Of a stretch of 64,000 bases of DNA, positions 9,188 to 18,066 are shown piece after piece (within the stretch, counting starts at the first letter, position 1; every line of letters begins with the position of its first letter). The notes under the pieces were generated by a model. It worked only from the letters and a program-made list of their open reading frames with translations, did not search any database and was not told the DNA's origin. Made by a program: the position numbers and the translations under genes. This DNA is from Enterococcus florum (GTDB lineage Bacteria; Bacillota; Bacilli; Lactobacillales; Enterococcaceae). The stretch covers positions 124,001-188,000 of the forward strand of contig NZ_BJCC01000009.1 of NCBI RefSeq assembly GCF_004309355.1. The letters run 5' to 3'.

Positions 9188-10336
9188 GTGAAAAAACGAA
9201 TACTTGGCTTGCTGATTATCGGCGTCCTGTTGCTGTTGGGAGGCTGCAGCGGGAATCAACCAGAACAAACGACGGAGGAAAGCAGCAAGACGAAAGCAAG
9301 TACCACAGAATCTAACAAAGATGAGAGATCCGAGATGGAAAAAAGAATAGAAGATATCATGCAAAGCATGTCGCTGGAAGAAAAGGTCGGGCAGTTGTTT
9401 TTAGTTCGCGTGCCTTTGAAAAATCAAGTAACCGATATTCAGAACTATCATTTAGGCGGCTATCTGCTGTTTGATCGCGACATGCAAGGGGAGAATCGGG
9501 ATAGCTTGAAGGCTAAGATCGAGAACTATCAGGAAGCTAGTAAAATCCCACTATTGATTGGATCTGATGAGGAAGGCGGAACAGTCTCTCGTTTGAGTCG
9601 TAATCAATTGGTCTCACCGCCTTTTGCCAGTCCTCAACAGGTCTATCAGGCGGGCGGTTGGGCAGCGATCACTGAGGATATTGATCATAAGGCCGCCACT
9701 TTTCATGAGCTGGGGATTCAGCTGGGGATGTTTCCAGACGCAGATGTTTCGACGGATCCTGCCTCGTTCATCCACGATCGTACGATCGGAATGGATGCGA
9801 AGGGAACGAGTAAGTTTGTGCAGCGCAGTGTGACAGAAATGAAGAAACAAAAAATCGGCTCGACTTTAAAACATTTTCCTGGCTACGGAGACAACCGTGA
9901 TTCACATGTTGAGATCGTAACGGATGATCGGCCGTTGGCGAAGCTTCAACAGAATGATTTCTTGCCTTTCAAAGCAGGAATCAAAGCAGGAGCGGATAGT
10001 GTCATGGTGTCTCATAACATAATTTCTGCCATCGATGATCAAAATCCTGCGTCGATCTCACCAGCCGTTCATAAAGTGCTCCGCAAGGATTTAGGCTTTG
10101 ACGGAGTCGTGATGACGGATGATATGGATATGGCAGGATTGGCAGATTTTATTTCTCAGCAGAAGGCTGGTCTGCAGGCATTGAAAGCAGGCAATGATCT
10201 GATTCTATCGTCCAGCTATGCGCAGCAAATCCCTTATATTCTGCAGGCGATCCAACAAGGAGACTATTCAGAAAAACAAGTCGATCGTTCTGTTGAACGC
10301 GTATTGCGCTGGAAGATCGAATTAGGTTTACTATAA
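9188..10336 (+). CDS. GH3 beta-N-acetylhexosaminidase (NagZ-like) lipoprotein
   Basis: Surface lipoprotein predicted to remove N-acetylglucosamine from muropeptides or other glycans. From the GTG at 9188 (AGAAGG seven bases upstream; the ATG at 9182 is too close to it) the product has 382 residues: signal peptide with lipobox LLGGC (Cys20), a Glu/Lys/Thr-rich linker, then the GH3 barrel with GSDEEGGTVSR near 125, the NagZ signature KHFPGYGDNRDSH near 228-240 (its His is the usual acid/base), and nucleophile Asp in MTDDMDM near 309-315. NagZ of Gram-negatives is cytosolic; Gram-positive members are exported, as here. Alone between a promoter and a terminator. Confidence 0.88.
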   Translation: MKKRILGLLIIGVLLLLGGCSGNQPEQTTEESSKTKASTTESNKDERSEMEKRIEDIMQSMSLEEKVGQLFLVRVPLKNQVTDIQNYHLGGYLLFDRDMQGENRDSLKAKIENYQEASKIPLLIGSDEEGGTVSRLSRNQLVSPPFASPQQVYQAGGWAAITEDIDHKAATFHELGIQLGMFPDADVSTDPASFIHDRTIGMDAKGTSKFVQRSVTEMKKQKIGSTLKHFPGYGDNRDSHVEIVTDDRPLAKLQQNDFLPFKAGIKAGADSVMVSHNIISAIDDQNPASISPAVHKVLRKDLGFDGVVMTDDMDMAGLADFISQQKAGLQALKAGNDLILSSSYAQQIPYILQAIQQGDYSEKQVDRSVERVLRWKIELGLL

Positions 10337-10341
10337 GCGTT

Positions 10342-10375
10342 AGGACGGCTCGAAGGTGAGCTGTTCTTTTTTTTA
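10342..10375 (+). terminator. intrinsic terminator after GH3 gene
   Basis: Ten-pair stem, AGGACGGCTC (10342-10351) with GAGCTGTTCT (10358-10367), then T8. Confidence 0.75.
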
Positions 10376-10454
10376 AAAGGCTGGCCTAATCGAAGGAAAT
10401 AGCTTACAATTTAGGGAAGAAAATCGGAGCATCGGCTTCCTGGAGGTGAATTTG

Positions 10455-10502
10455 ATGAGTGCGTCAATGCGATTGAAGCAAGTAGAAAAACAAACAGATT
10501 AA
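10455..10502 (+). CDS. MRLK leader peptide of Mef-like pump
   Basis: A 15-residue frame, MSASMRLKQVEKQTD, with TGGAGGTG nine bases upstream, ending 49 bases before the pump gene. MSASMRLK closely resembles the leader peptides I recall for mef(A) (MTASMRLR or MTASMRLK), and R-L-K fits the Arg/Lys-x-Arg/Lys arrest motif at which macrolide-bound ribosomes stall. The relevant codons are 10470-10478. With the alternative hairpins that follow, this looks like a translational or transcriptional attenuator. Confidence 0.75.
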   Translation: MSASMRLKQVEKQTD

Positions 10503-10505
10503 TGT

Positions 10506-10547
10506 TGACAGAACTTCTTGTTTTGTCAGCAAGACAAAATCAGGAGG
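10506..10547 (+). promoter_or_regulatory. alternative hairpins controlling Mef-like gene
   Basis: Two mutually exclusive stems share one arm. Hairpin A pairs TGACAGAAC (10506-10514) with GTTTTGTCA (10520-10528). Hairpin B pairs TTTTGTC (10521-10527) with GACAAAA (10533-10539) and ends two bases before the AGGAGG site (10542-10547) of the pump gene. Formation of A would free the site. No T-run follows B, so control of translation is more likely than termination. Confidence 0.6.
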
Positions 10548-10551
10548 CTTT

Positions 10552-11766
10552 ATGGAAAAACAACAATGGAGAAAAAAATACTTAACGATATTATCTGGGC
10601 AGACCGTTTCGCTGATCGGGAGCTCAGCTGTTCAATTTTCACTGATCTGGTGGTTGACCAGCGAATCTAAATCGGCGATCATGTTGTCGATCGCAGGCTT
10701 GTTCAGCTTTTTACCTCAGATGTTCTTAGGCCCCTTCGTCGGTGTTTGGCTGGATCGATTGAACCGCAAATGGGTTGTGATCGCTGCGGATTTGTTTATG
10801 GGGATCGTAGCACTGGTTTTATCTCTCTGGTTCTTATGGGGAAGTCCTTCTTTCATGATCGTGATCCTGGCCTTATTTTTACGGGCGTTGGCAAATGTCT
10901 TTCATACTCCTTCGATTCAGGCGATCGTGCCGCTTTTGGTGCCGGAAGAAGAACTGGTCAAAGCCAACAGCTGGAACCAATTTTTGCAATCTGGGGCTTT
11001 TATGCTGGGACCTGTTTTAGGAGCAGCGATGTTTGCGGCGATGCCTTTGTGGGTGATTCTTTTGAGTGACCTGGTAGGTGCACTGGCGGCTTCGTTCACA
11101 TTATGGATCGTAGCAGTGCCTGTCATCGAACGAACAAAGGAAAGTATGTCTCACTACGTGACTGAATTAAAAGAAGGATTTGCGGTATTCTGGCAGGATC
11201 GACCAATGTTCGTTGTTCTATGCAGTTCTTTTTTCATCATGATTTTTTACTTGCCGTTAGGCTCTTTGTTCCCGTTGATGACCAACGTCCACTTTGAACG
11301 GAGTGCTTGGTTTGCTGGCGTCGTCGAATTGTCGTATGCTGCAGGGATGATGGTAAGTGCTTTTCTCATCGGAATGAAAAAGCACTGGCGCAATAAATTG
11401 CTGGCGGCACAGATTTCATGTATCGGATTAGGGATAACGTTTGTATTGAGTGGACTGACTCCCACCAGCTTGGCTGGCTATTGGGTCTTTGTTCTAATGT
11501 GCTTTTTCATGGGTGGTATAGGAAATTTGTACAACATTCCTTTTACAGCTTATTTGCAGGAAACAGTGGCTCCAGAGAAATTAGGTCGAGTCTTTTCACT
11601 ATTGAGCAGTGTATTATCAGCCGCAATGCCGGTAGGATTGATTTTAGCTGGTCCGATCTCAGAGAAAATCGGGATCGCAGCTTGGTTTGCAGCCTCAGGC
11701 GGATTTACTTTGCTCTTTGCAGGCATGGGACTAGCGGTATTTTTCCGAGTGTCCAAACATAGATAA
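10552..11766 (+). CDS. MFS macrolide efflux protein, Mef-like
   Basis: Twelve-helix major facilitator pump of 404 residues, the length of Mef(A) (405). From memory it follows Mef(A) along its length: MEK at the start, GQTVSLIGSSAVQFSLIWWL against GQAVSLITSAILQMAIIFYL, FGPxxGVWLDRLNRK in the loop 2-3 region, FHTPSIQAIVPLLVPEEEL against FHTPALNAVTPLLVPEEQL, and EKLGRVFSLLSSVLSAAMPVGLIL near 350. It probably exports 14- and 15-membered macrolides, although natural substrate and resistance level cannot be read from sequence. Preceded by an MRLK leader peptide and competing hairpins, so probably macrolide-inducible. No ABC-F msr(D) gene follows, unlike mobile mef-msr operons, and flanking genes look chromosomal. 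Confidence 0.8.
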   Translation: MEKQQWRKKYLTILSGQTVSLIGSSAVQFSLIWWLTSESKSAIMLSIAGLFSFLPQMFLGPFVGVWLDRLNRKWVVIAADLFMGIVALVLSLWFLWGSPSFMIVILALFLRALANVFHTPSIQAIVPLLVPEEELVKANSWNQFLQSGAFMLGPVLGAAMFAAMPLWVILLSDLVGALAASFTLWIVAVPVIERTKESMSHYVTELKEGFAVFWQDRPMFVVLCSSFFIMIFYLPLGSLFPLMTNVHFERSAWFAGVVELSYAAGMMVSAFLIGMKKHWRNKLLAAQISCIGLGITFVLSGLTPTSLAGYWVFVLMCFFMGGIGNLYNIPFTAYLQETVAPEKLGRVFSLLSSVLSAAMPVGLILAGPISEKIGIAAWFAASGGFTLLFAGMGLAVFFRVSKHR

Positions 11767-11836
11767 AAAAAATCGTTGAAAGAATTGTCGAGCTCAGCTA
11801 AGGGGAGCGTCGCTTGTTTCTTTCAACGATTTTTTA
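11766..11836. terminator. long-loop bidirectional terminator
   Basis: Perfect stem AAAAATCGTTGAAAG (11768-11782) with CTTTCAACGATTTTT (11820-11834), loop of 37 bases. It separates the convergent Mef-like and ABC exporter genes and covers the latter's stop codon. Confidence 0.75.
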
Positions 11837-13597
11837 GATTTCTTGTTGGGAAAATTGTGCTTGGTACAGGCGATGGTAATAGCCGTCTTTTTTCAGCAAT
11901 TCCGCATGACTGCCGATCTCTACCACATGGCCTTGGTCCAAGACTAAGATCTTGTCGGCATTTTTGATTGTTGATAACCGATGGGCGATCACAAAACTAG
12001 TATGTCCCTCCATCATGTTTAAAAAGGCTTGTTGAATGTTTTGCTCAGTCAACGTATCGACGGAGCTAGTCGCCTCATCTAAAATCAACATGGGCGGTCG
12101 ACTGATCATAGTACGAGCGATCGTCAACAACTGCCGTTGTCCATCGGAAAGCTTCAAGCCTGCTTCACCAACGACCGTGTCTAATTTTTTCGGCAGGCGC
12201 AGTACAAATTCATACATGTAAGCATCCTTCAACGCAGCAAAAATCTCCTCGTCGGAGGCTTCTTTTCGTCCATAGCGCAGGTTGGCACGTAAACTGCTGT
12301 CCATCAGCCAAGTTTCCTGCAGCACCATCCCAAAGTTTTTTCGCAAACTATCGCGAGTGATCTGACGAATATCGGTGCCGTCGATCCGGATCTGTCCCTG
12401 ATCGACCTCGTAAAAACGCATCAGCAGGTTGACCAAAGTTGATTTTCCAGCACCGGTTTTTCCGACGATCGCAATCGTTTCTCCCGGCTGGACCGTCAAA
12501 TTGAAGTCTTCGATCAGTTTTTGATTCGGACGATAGCTGAAATACACTTGGTCAAAAACGACTTCGCCTTTCACCTTCGTCAGCTGTTCAGCATCGGCTG
12601 CATCGGGTTTTTCAATCGGCTGATCCAGCAGCTCGAAGGATCGGTCCAACCCAGCAACAGCTGTTTGCAATTGAATCGTAATGCCCGATAATTCGATAAA
12701 GGGCTTGGTGAATTGACTCGAATAGATCGTGAAGCTGGAAATGATCCCGATCGTAATGCCATGACCGCCCTGCAGCGCCAATAACCCACCGACAAAGCCG
12801 ACCATCAGATAAGCCAGATGATCCACAAAGCGAGAAGACGGATTGGTTAAGGAAGAAGCGAATTGGGCTTTTTGACCACGAACATACAATTCCTGGTTGA
12901 TTGTCTCAAAATTGTGCTGGTTGACTGCTTCCCGCTGAAAGGCTTTGACGATTTTTTGATTGCCGACCATCTCCGTCACGAACCCAGAGATCTGACCTAC
13001 GATTTTTTGCTGACTGGTAAAATATTTTTGCGATGTTCGAGCCACAATATACGTCAGCAGAAAAATGATCGGTGTTGCGACCAAGACCACCAATGTCAAC
13101 AGCGGACTCAGGTAAAGCATAAACACAAGCGCAACCAAAACCACGGTCATCCCTGAGAATACTTGATTGAATACAGCGGAAACAGCAGTAGAAATATTAT
13201 CCATGTCATTTGTAAACCGACTGACGATGTCTCCTTGTGAAGATTGATCGTAATAGTTCAACGGCAGCTGGTTCAAATGAGTAAAGGTCTCATCTCGCAG
13301 CTTGGCTACCGATTCATAAGCAACGCGATTCCCGATTCGCTGGATCAAATACTGACTGAGGACAGTGACCAAAAACAAACCAGCAAACAAGCGCAGAATC
13401 GCAAACAGATGTGGAAAGTCGACTTGTCCTTGATCAGCCATTTGATCGACTGCGACACCAATGTAATAGGTCATCATGACCGAAGTCACCCCACTAGCCA
13501 GTCCTAAAAGCACAGCAGAAATCAGCTCTTTAGGATAAGCCATCAAATAAGGCACGAAGGATTTCAAGGAGCGAAAGAAGTTTTTTCGTTTATTCAT
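11834..13597 (-). CDS. heterodimeric ABC exporter, consensus-site half
   Basis: ABC half-transporter of 587 residues: six-helix membrane domain (about 25-310) fused to a nucleotide-binding domain. Walker A GKTGAGKST at 379-387, Walker B with catalytic Glu508 in LILDEAT, H-loop His539 in VIAHRL; the signature is the altered LSDGQ (483-487). Together with its partner, translated just before it and overlapping by eight bases, it forms the standard asymmetric exporter with one good and one degenerate ATP site, as in LmrCD, BmrCD and the enterococcal Efr pumps. Likely multidrug or lipid/peptide export; no specific substrate can be assigned. Confidence 0.9.
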   Translation of the reverse strand: MNKRKNFFRSLKSFVPYLMAYPKELISAVLLGLASGVTSVMMTYYIGVAVDQMADQGQVDFPHLFAILRLFAGLFLVTVLSQYLIQRIGNRVAYESVAKLRDETFTHLNQLPLNYYDQSSQGDIVSRFTNDMDNISTAVSAVFNQVFSGMTVVLVALVFMLYLSPLLTLVVLVATPIIFLLTYIVARTSQKYFTSQQKIVGQISGFVTEMVGNQKIVKAFQREAVNQHNFETINQELYVRGQKAQFASSLTNPSSRFVDHLAYLMVGFVGGLLALQGGHGITIGIISSFTIYSSQFTKPFIELSGITIQLQTAVAGLDRSFELLDQPIEKPDAADAEQLTKVKGEVVFDQVYFSYRPNQKLIEDFNLTVQPGETIAIVGKTGAGKSTLVNLLMRFYEVDQGQIRIDGTDIRQITRDSLRKNFGMVLQETWLMDSSLRANLRYGRKEASDEEIFAALKDAYMYEFVLRLPKKLDTVVGEAGLKLSDGQRQLLTIARTMISRPPMLILDEATSSVDTLTEQNIQQAFLNMMEGHTSFVIAHRLSTIKNADKILVLDQGHVVEIGSHAELLKKDGYYHRLYQAQFSQQEI

Positions 13598-15317
13598 GGG
13601 CTTCGCCTCCTTCGTCCTGTGATGCAGCCAAGCGTTGGTACATTGACGAATCGTTCATTAATTCATCATGGGTCCCTTTTCCGATCAGTTTTCCATTGTC
13701 CAATAACAAAATCGTCGGTGCGTCTTGGATCGAACGCAGCCGTTGAGAAATGATGATCACAGCAGAATCAAGGTCTCTTCTTAAAGCCCTTCGGAGATCA
13801 AGGTCTGTTTGATAATCCAGAGCAGAGAGAGAGTCATCCAAGATCAATACTTTCGGCTTGCGGATCAATCCGCGAGCGATCGTCAAACGCTGACGCTGTC
13901 CTCCGGAAAAGTTTTTGCCGTTTTCAAAGATCCGGGTGTCTAATCCTTCAGGAAGATTTTTCACGAATTCGCTGGCTTGAGCAGTATCCAGTGCTTGCCA
14001 GCATTCTTCATCTGTCGCATCGGATTTGCCCCACTGAAGATTTTCACGGATCGTTCCAGTGAACAAGACAGCCGTTTGCGGGACCATGGCAATCTCGTGG
14101 CGCAGCTGCTTCAAAGGCCATTCCTTCACATCGACCCCTTCAACAGAAATCCTGCCAGCAGAAGCATCATAAAAGCGCGGGATCAGCTGGATCAGCGTTG
14201 ATTTCCCGCTGCCAGTAGCACCAGTGATGCCTAAGATTTGTTTCTCCGGCAGCTCGAAGGAAATACCCTCCAAAGCCAAACCGGAGTCCTCTGTGTAGCG
14301 GAAATCGACCTGATCAAATTGGATCAATGGTGCTTGTTCGTTTGGTTGAATCATTGTTTTTGGATCAGTCAAAGAAGGTTTGGCATCGAAGACTTCGTTG
14401 ATCCGATTCGCTGAGGCCGCTGCTCGTGTAAAGAGGACCACTAAGTTGGAAACTACGATCAAGGCCAAAAGCATTTGATTCATGTAATTGATCAAGGCCA
14501 AGACCTGCCCTTGTTCCAGATGACCAACGTTGACTTTGATTCCACCGAAATACAGCAAACCTACCACACCCATATTCATGATCAGTGTCGTGCTGGGCGT
14601 CAACAGTGCCGAAATATTGGCGACTCGCTGATTCACCTTGGAAAGATCGAAGGCTTCCTCTTTAAAATGAGCCGTTTCCGTGTTCGTTCGGGCAAACGCA
14701 CGAATTACACGGACACCGCTAAGATTTTGTGTGACCAGCTGATTCAATTGGTCCAATTGATGCTGGACTTTTTTGTATAACGGCACAGAATAATGAATGA
14801 TCAAATAGAGGATCAGACAGAAAAAGGGCAGTAGAACTAAGAAAATCAACCCCATTTGCCAATCGATATAAAAGGCCATGATCACCGATCCAATACTAAG
14901 AAAAGGCGCACGAACCACCAGGCGGATCAACATAGCTAGCGCCTGTTGCATTTGATTGATATCATTTGTCATCCGTGTGATCAAGGTATCTGTACCGAAG
15001 CGGTTCAATTCATGATGAGAAAAACGATTGATGTGCTTCATCATTTGATCTCGCAAAACCGTCCCAAAGCCCTGCGAAGCGATCGAAGCATAATATTGAC
15101 AGACCAGTGCACAAAGCAAGCCAACGATCGAAAGACCCAGCATCCACAGAGCCATCTCAATGACCTTGGCCGAATTGTTTCTAGCGATGCCTTCATCGAC
15201 TAAACGAGCCATAAATAAAGGGAGGACCAATTCGAAGACGGCTTCTAAAAATTTGAAAAAGGGTCCTAAAATGATTTGTTTGCGGTATTCTTTGGCATAG
15301 CGTAAAAGCCGAATCAT
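13590..15317 (-). CDS. heterodimeric ABC exporter, degenerate-site half
   Basis: Partner ABC half-transporter, 575 residues from the ATG at 15317, which has AAGGAGG six bases upstream; the frame continues further but without a site. Walker A GATGSGKST at 366-374 and a perfect signature FSGGQ (470-474), but Walker B reads ILDDS (Asp495 instead of catalytic Glu) and the H-loop has Gln525 in ISQRL. These changes mark the non-hydrolysing site of heterodimeric exporters and complement the LSDGQ defect of the downstream half. First gene of the two-gene operon; the pair resembles EfrAB/EfrCD-type pumps but I cannot tell which. Confidence 0.9.
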   Translation of the reverse strand: MIRLLRYAKEYRKQIILGPFFKFLEAVFELVLPLFMARLVDEGIARNNSAKVIEMALWMLGLSIVGLLCALVCQYYASIASQGFGTVLRDQMMKHINRFSHHELNRFGTDTLITRMTNDINQMQQALAMLIRLVVRAPFLSIGSVIMAFYIDWQMGLIFLVLLPFFCLILYLIIHYSVPLYKKVQHQLDQLNQLVTQNLSGVRVIRAFARTNTETAHFKEEAFDLSKVNQRVANISALLTPSTTLIMNMGVVGLLYFGGIKVNVGHLEQGQVLALINYMNQMLLALIVVSNLVVLFTRAAASANRINEVFDAKPSLTDPKTMIQPNEQAPLIQFDQVDFRYTEDSGLALEGISFELPEKQILGITGATGSGKSTLIQLIPRFYDASAGRISVEGVDVKEWPLKQLRHEIAMVPQTAVLFTGTIRENLQWGKSDATDEECWQALDTAQASEFVKNLPEGLDTRIFENGKNFSGGQRQRLTIARGLIRKPKVLILDDSLSALDYQTDLDLRRALRRDLDSAVIIISQRLRSIQDAPTILLLDNGKLIGKGTHDELMNDSSMYQRLAASQDEGGEAHE

Positions 15318-15522
15318 ACATTTCCTCCTTTCGTGTTCATTTTTTATGCTTAAAAAGCAGTCAAAAAATGAGTGCACCTTCATTGTAGCGCACTTCCCTT
15401 GAAATCCCCTACTAATTTACACAGTTTTTCAGGGTTTTCTGGTAGAATCGTAAAAGAAGACAAACAAGAAAATCAGTTAGTAACTAGTTGTATTTGCACT
15501 ATTCAACAAAAAGGAGAAATCT

Positions 15523-16317
15523 ATGGAACGAATCGTTAGTTCAGTTGTGCTCTTATTCTTTTGTTATTCCTTTATTGGATGGCTCTGGGAGACCATTTAC
15601 TGCTCCATTAAAGCCAAGCATTTCGTTTATCGCGGCTTTTTATTAGGACCAATCACCCCAATCTATGGATTTGGGATCTTGGGGGTGCTGTACCTGATTG
15701 CACCCTACCAGCAAAACTTGCTGGTGGTATTTCTGCTGGCCTTTGTATTAGTCACTTTGTTGGAATATGTCACCAGCTATTTGCTGGAAAAATTATTTCA
15801 TGCCAGCTTATGGGATTACAAAGAAGTCCCTTTGAATATCAACGGCAGAGTTGCCGTCCCAGTTTCAATCTTTTGGGGAGTGTGTTGCTTGTTCATTGTG
15901 GAAATTTTAAATCCAGAATTAATGACTCTGGTCAGCGGCTGGGTCGATCGCTTTGGCATTTTCCTGCCGATCCTTTTATTGATGCTGATCAGTTTTGATT
16001 TAGGCTTTACGCTAAGCAGTGTTCAATCTTTGCGTCGTGGATTGAAGGAACTTAGCGAGGCGATTCAAGACAAGAAAGAGCAATTGCAGCAAACCGCTGA
16101 GGAAAAAAAGGCCCTTTACGACGAACGAGTTTCAGCCTTAAGAGAAGATGGCAAGGATTGGCTGGAAGAGCTGCGGCAGCAAAAGGGCCGACGATTGCCG
16201 CGTCTGAATCTGCAAGAACGCCGCTTGTTATCTGGCTTTCCCAATATGAAATCCAAGGAAGGCATCAGCTCACTAGATGAGGTTCGCAAGCTCGTGAAAG
16301 AATTGCGGAAAAAGTAA
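15523..16317 (+). CDS. CmpB-family (putative ABC type IV) membrane protein
   Basis: A 264-residue protein with five to six N-terminal membrane segments (residues 5-165) and a charged, probably coiled-coil C-terminal region (about 170-264). The opening FFCYSFIGWLWETIYCS and the motif RGFLLGPITPIYGFG match the family annotated as putative ABC-transporter type IV or CmpB, whose real function is unknown. AAAGGAG precedes the ATG by six bases, and a TGGTAGAAT extended -10 lies near 15440. It is divergent from the ABC exporter but shares no obvious function with it. Confidence 0.75.
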   Translation: MERIVSSVVLLFFCYSFIGWLWETIYCSIKAKHFVYRGFLLGPITPIYGFGILGVLYLIAPYQQNLLVVFLLAFVLVTLLEYVTSYLLEKLFHASLWDYKEVPLNINGRVAVPVSIFWGVCCLFIVEILNPELMTLVSGWVDRFGIFLPILLLMLISFDLGFTLSSVQSLRRGLKELSEAIQDKKEQLQQTAEEKKALYDERVSALREDGKDWLEELRQQKGRRLPRLNLQERRLLSGFPNMKSKEGISSLDEVRKLVKELRKK

Positions 16318-16322
16318 GTACC

Positions 16323-16352
16323 AGCACCTTTCTTAGTGAAGGGTGTTTTTTC
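16323..16352 (+). terminator. intrinsic terminator
   Basis: Stem of nine pairs between AGCACCTTT (16323-16331) and AAGGGTGTT (16339-16347), then T-run. Confidence 0.7.
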
Positions 16353-16458
16353 GTTCAAGACTGTTAAATTTCTGATACTAAATTGTAACCTGACCGCAAT
16401 AAACCTGTTTTCTCGTTTTCGTATAATGAGTGGGAGAAATGTGAAAGGTGTGGAATGA

Positions 16459-17628
16459 GTGAAAGGGAAAACGGCTGGTATTTTTGCCGCAGTGCTAGTA
16501 ACGACCAACCTGCTTTTGCCTGTCTTGGCACAGGCAGAATCGATCAGTGAACTCGATAAGCAAGCTTCTGCTGTAGCACGTCAAAGCGACAAGATCAGCG
16601 CGGAACTGCAGATTGCGTTGAACGATGTAAATACGAAATATCAAGAAGTCAATACGATTCGCAGTAAAATCAGCGAGAATGAGCAGACATTGCAGACCAC
16701 GAAAAAGGAAATCGAAGAAACCACTCAGATCATTGAAAAGCGTACAGAGATCGTTGGGGAACGATTAAAAGAAGCGCAGTTGAGCGGGATGGCTGAACGA
16801 ACATTCATGACTTTGTTAGACTCAAAAAATCTAACGGAATTTTTGAGCCGGGCCTATGCCATGTCTACGATTCAAAAAGCCGAAAAAGAGAAAATCCTCG
16901 GCTTGAATGAAGCCAAAGAAAAATTAGTGTCCTTAAAGGCTACGCAAGAAACGACGCAAGCCAATTTAAAGAAAAACGAAGCCAGTTTAGAAAAGCAATC
17001 TGCCTCCTTGGATGAGCGAATGACGAATCTAAAAGCAGAGCTTTCTGATAACAAAACCAGTTTAGAAAAAATCAGCCAAGCCAAAGAGGTTGAAAAAGCA
17101 CGACAAGCAGCCGAAGAGGCGAAGAAACAAAAAGCCGCCAAGGCAGAAGAAGAAGCCAAGCAAAAAGAAGCCGCTAAACAGGCGGAGAACGCAAGCCAGG
17201 CCGAAGCAGCCAAAGCCGCTGAACAAAAGGCTTCGCAGGAACAAGCTGCTCCACAAGAATCTAAGGAGACAGCTCAAACAGAGCCAACGCAGCCTGCACC
17301 CGCTCCAGCACCTGTACCAGCACCAAGTACACCAACGACAAACGGCAAAACGATGCAGATGCAATCGACGGCCTACTCGTGTGCAGAATCCGCCAACACC
17401 TTTTGGACAGCCATGGGGATCGATCTGCGCCAAAATCCTCAGGTCGTAGCAGTCGATCCAAATGTGATTCCCTTAGGATCGATGGTAGAAGTCTCTGGCT
17501 ACGGCATAGCCATTGCAGGAGATACCGGAGGAGCGATCAAGGGAAACATTGTGGATGTTCATTTTCCGACGGTCGAGCAATGCAGACAGTGGGGCAGACG
17601 GTCTGTGACCGTGACGATCATCAGCTAA
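16459..17628 (+). CDS. secreted coiled-coil protein with C-terminal 3D domain
   Basis: Exported protein of 389 residues. A signal peptide ends near AQAES (about residue 26). Residues 30-235 form a long charged coiled coil like the N-terminal regions of CwlO and PcsB, including the LDSKNLTEFLSRAYAMSTI segment typical of those proteins. An Ala/Lys/Glu-rich part and a Pro/Ala-rich linker (about 270-300) lead to a 3D domain (about 305-389) with STAYSC, DPNVIPLGS, AGDTGGAIKG and DVHF, which holds the three conserved Asp. 3D domains occur in MltA-like lytic transglycosylases, so a cell-wall-cleaving or wall-remodelling role is likely. GTG start with AAAGGTG upstream and TATAAT near 16420. Monocistronic. 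Confidence 0.82.
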   Translation: MKGKTAGIFAAVLVTTNLLLPVLAQAESISELDKQASAVARQSDKISAELQIALNDVNTKYQEVNTIRSKISENEQTLQTTKKEIEETTQIIEKRTEIVGERLKEAQLSGMAERTFMTLLDSKNLTEFLSRAYAMSTIQKAEKEKILGLNEAKEKLVSLKATQETTQANLKKNEASLEKQSASLDERMTNLKAELSDNKTSLEKISQAKEVEKARQAAEEAKKQKAAKAEEEAKQKEAAKQAENASQAEAAKAAEQKASQEQAAPQESKETAQTEPTQPAPAPAPVPAPSTPTTNGKTMQMQSTAYSCAESANTFWTAMGIDLRQNPQVVAVDPNVIPLGSMVEVSGYGIAIAGDTGGAIKGNIVDVHFPTVEQCRQWGRRSVTVTIIS

Positions 17629-17633
17629 GAAGC

Positions 17634-17673
17634 AAGACTGAAGACAAAGAAACTTTGTTTTCAGTCTTTTTTT
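17634..17673 (+). terminator. intrinsic terminator
   Basis: Arms AAGACTGAAGACAAAG (17634-17649) and CTTTGTTTTCAGTCTT (17653-17668), then T-run. Confidence 0.85.
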
Positions 17674-18066
17674 TGAAGAATTTAAGAAATGGCCTATTTT
17701 TTGCTGAATCACCGATAAAAAAGTCGGAAAACAAGAATCGCTTCTAAAAAAAATGATTCGGTTATTTTTAGGATTTTGAATAAACGATTTCCAAAATTAG
17801 TTTATTTTATTTTTTCGGAAAAAAATGGTTTTTGCAATGAGAAATTAGTTGTTTTCACTTCTTTTATGGGGGGTGAACGCCCTGATCTATTATTTTTGAT
17901 TGTTTTTGCAGCAAGTCTTTTTAAATGTAAAATCATCGGTTTTTCTTTATGAGTTTTTTTAAAAATATTGTTATGGTATTTCAAGTTTTTTACTTTATAA
18001 TAAAAAGTATTGTATAGATTTTGATAAAAAAATAAATAGCAACGCTAAAGTATGAGGGGGATTACT
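17674..18066. other. AT-rich upstream region of capsule locus
   Basis: About 390 bases without a credible gene, very AT-rich. It probably holds the main promoter of the polysaccharide operon. A candidate is TTTACT (near 17988) with TATAGA 18 bases later and a TG before it; a second TATAAT lies at about 17996. No JUMPstart-like or other known anti-termination element was recognised. Confidence 0.45.

Noticed and set aside
10552-11766. Mobile mef-msr resistance element
   Set aside because: No msr(D)-type ABC-F gene, conjugation or recombinase gene flanks it; the surrounding genes look like core chromosome.
17062-17433. Cys/Leu-rich minus-strand frame opposite the coiled-coil protein gene
   Set aside because: Low-complexity shadow of the Ala/Lys/Gln codons on the other strand; no start site.
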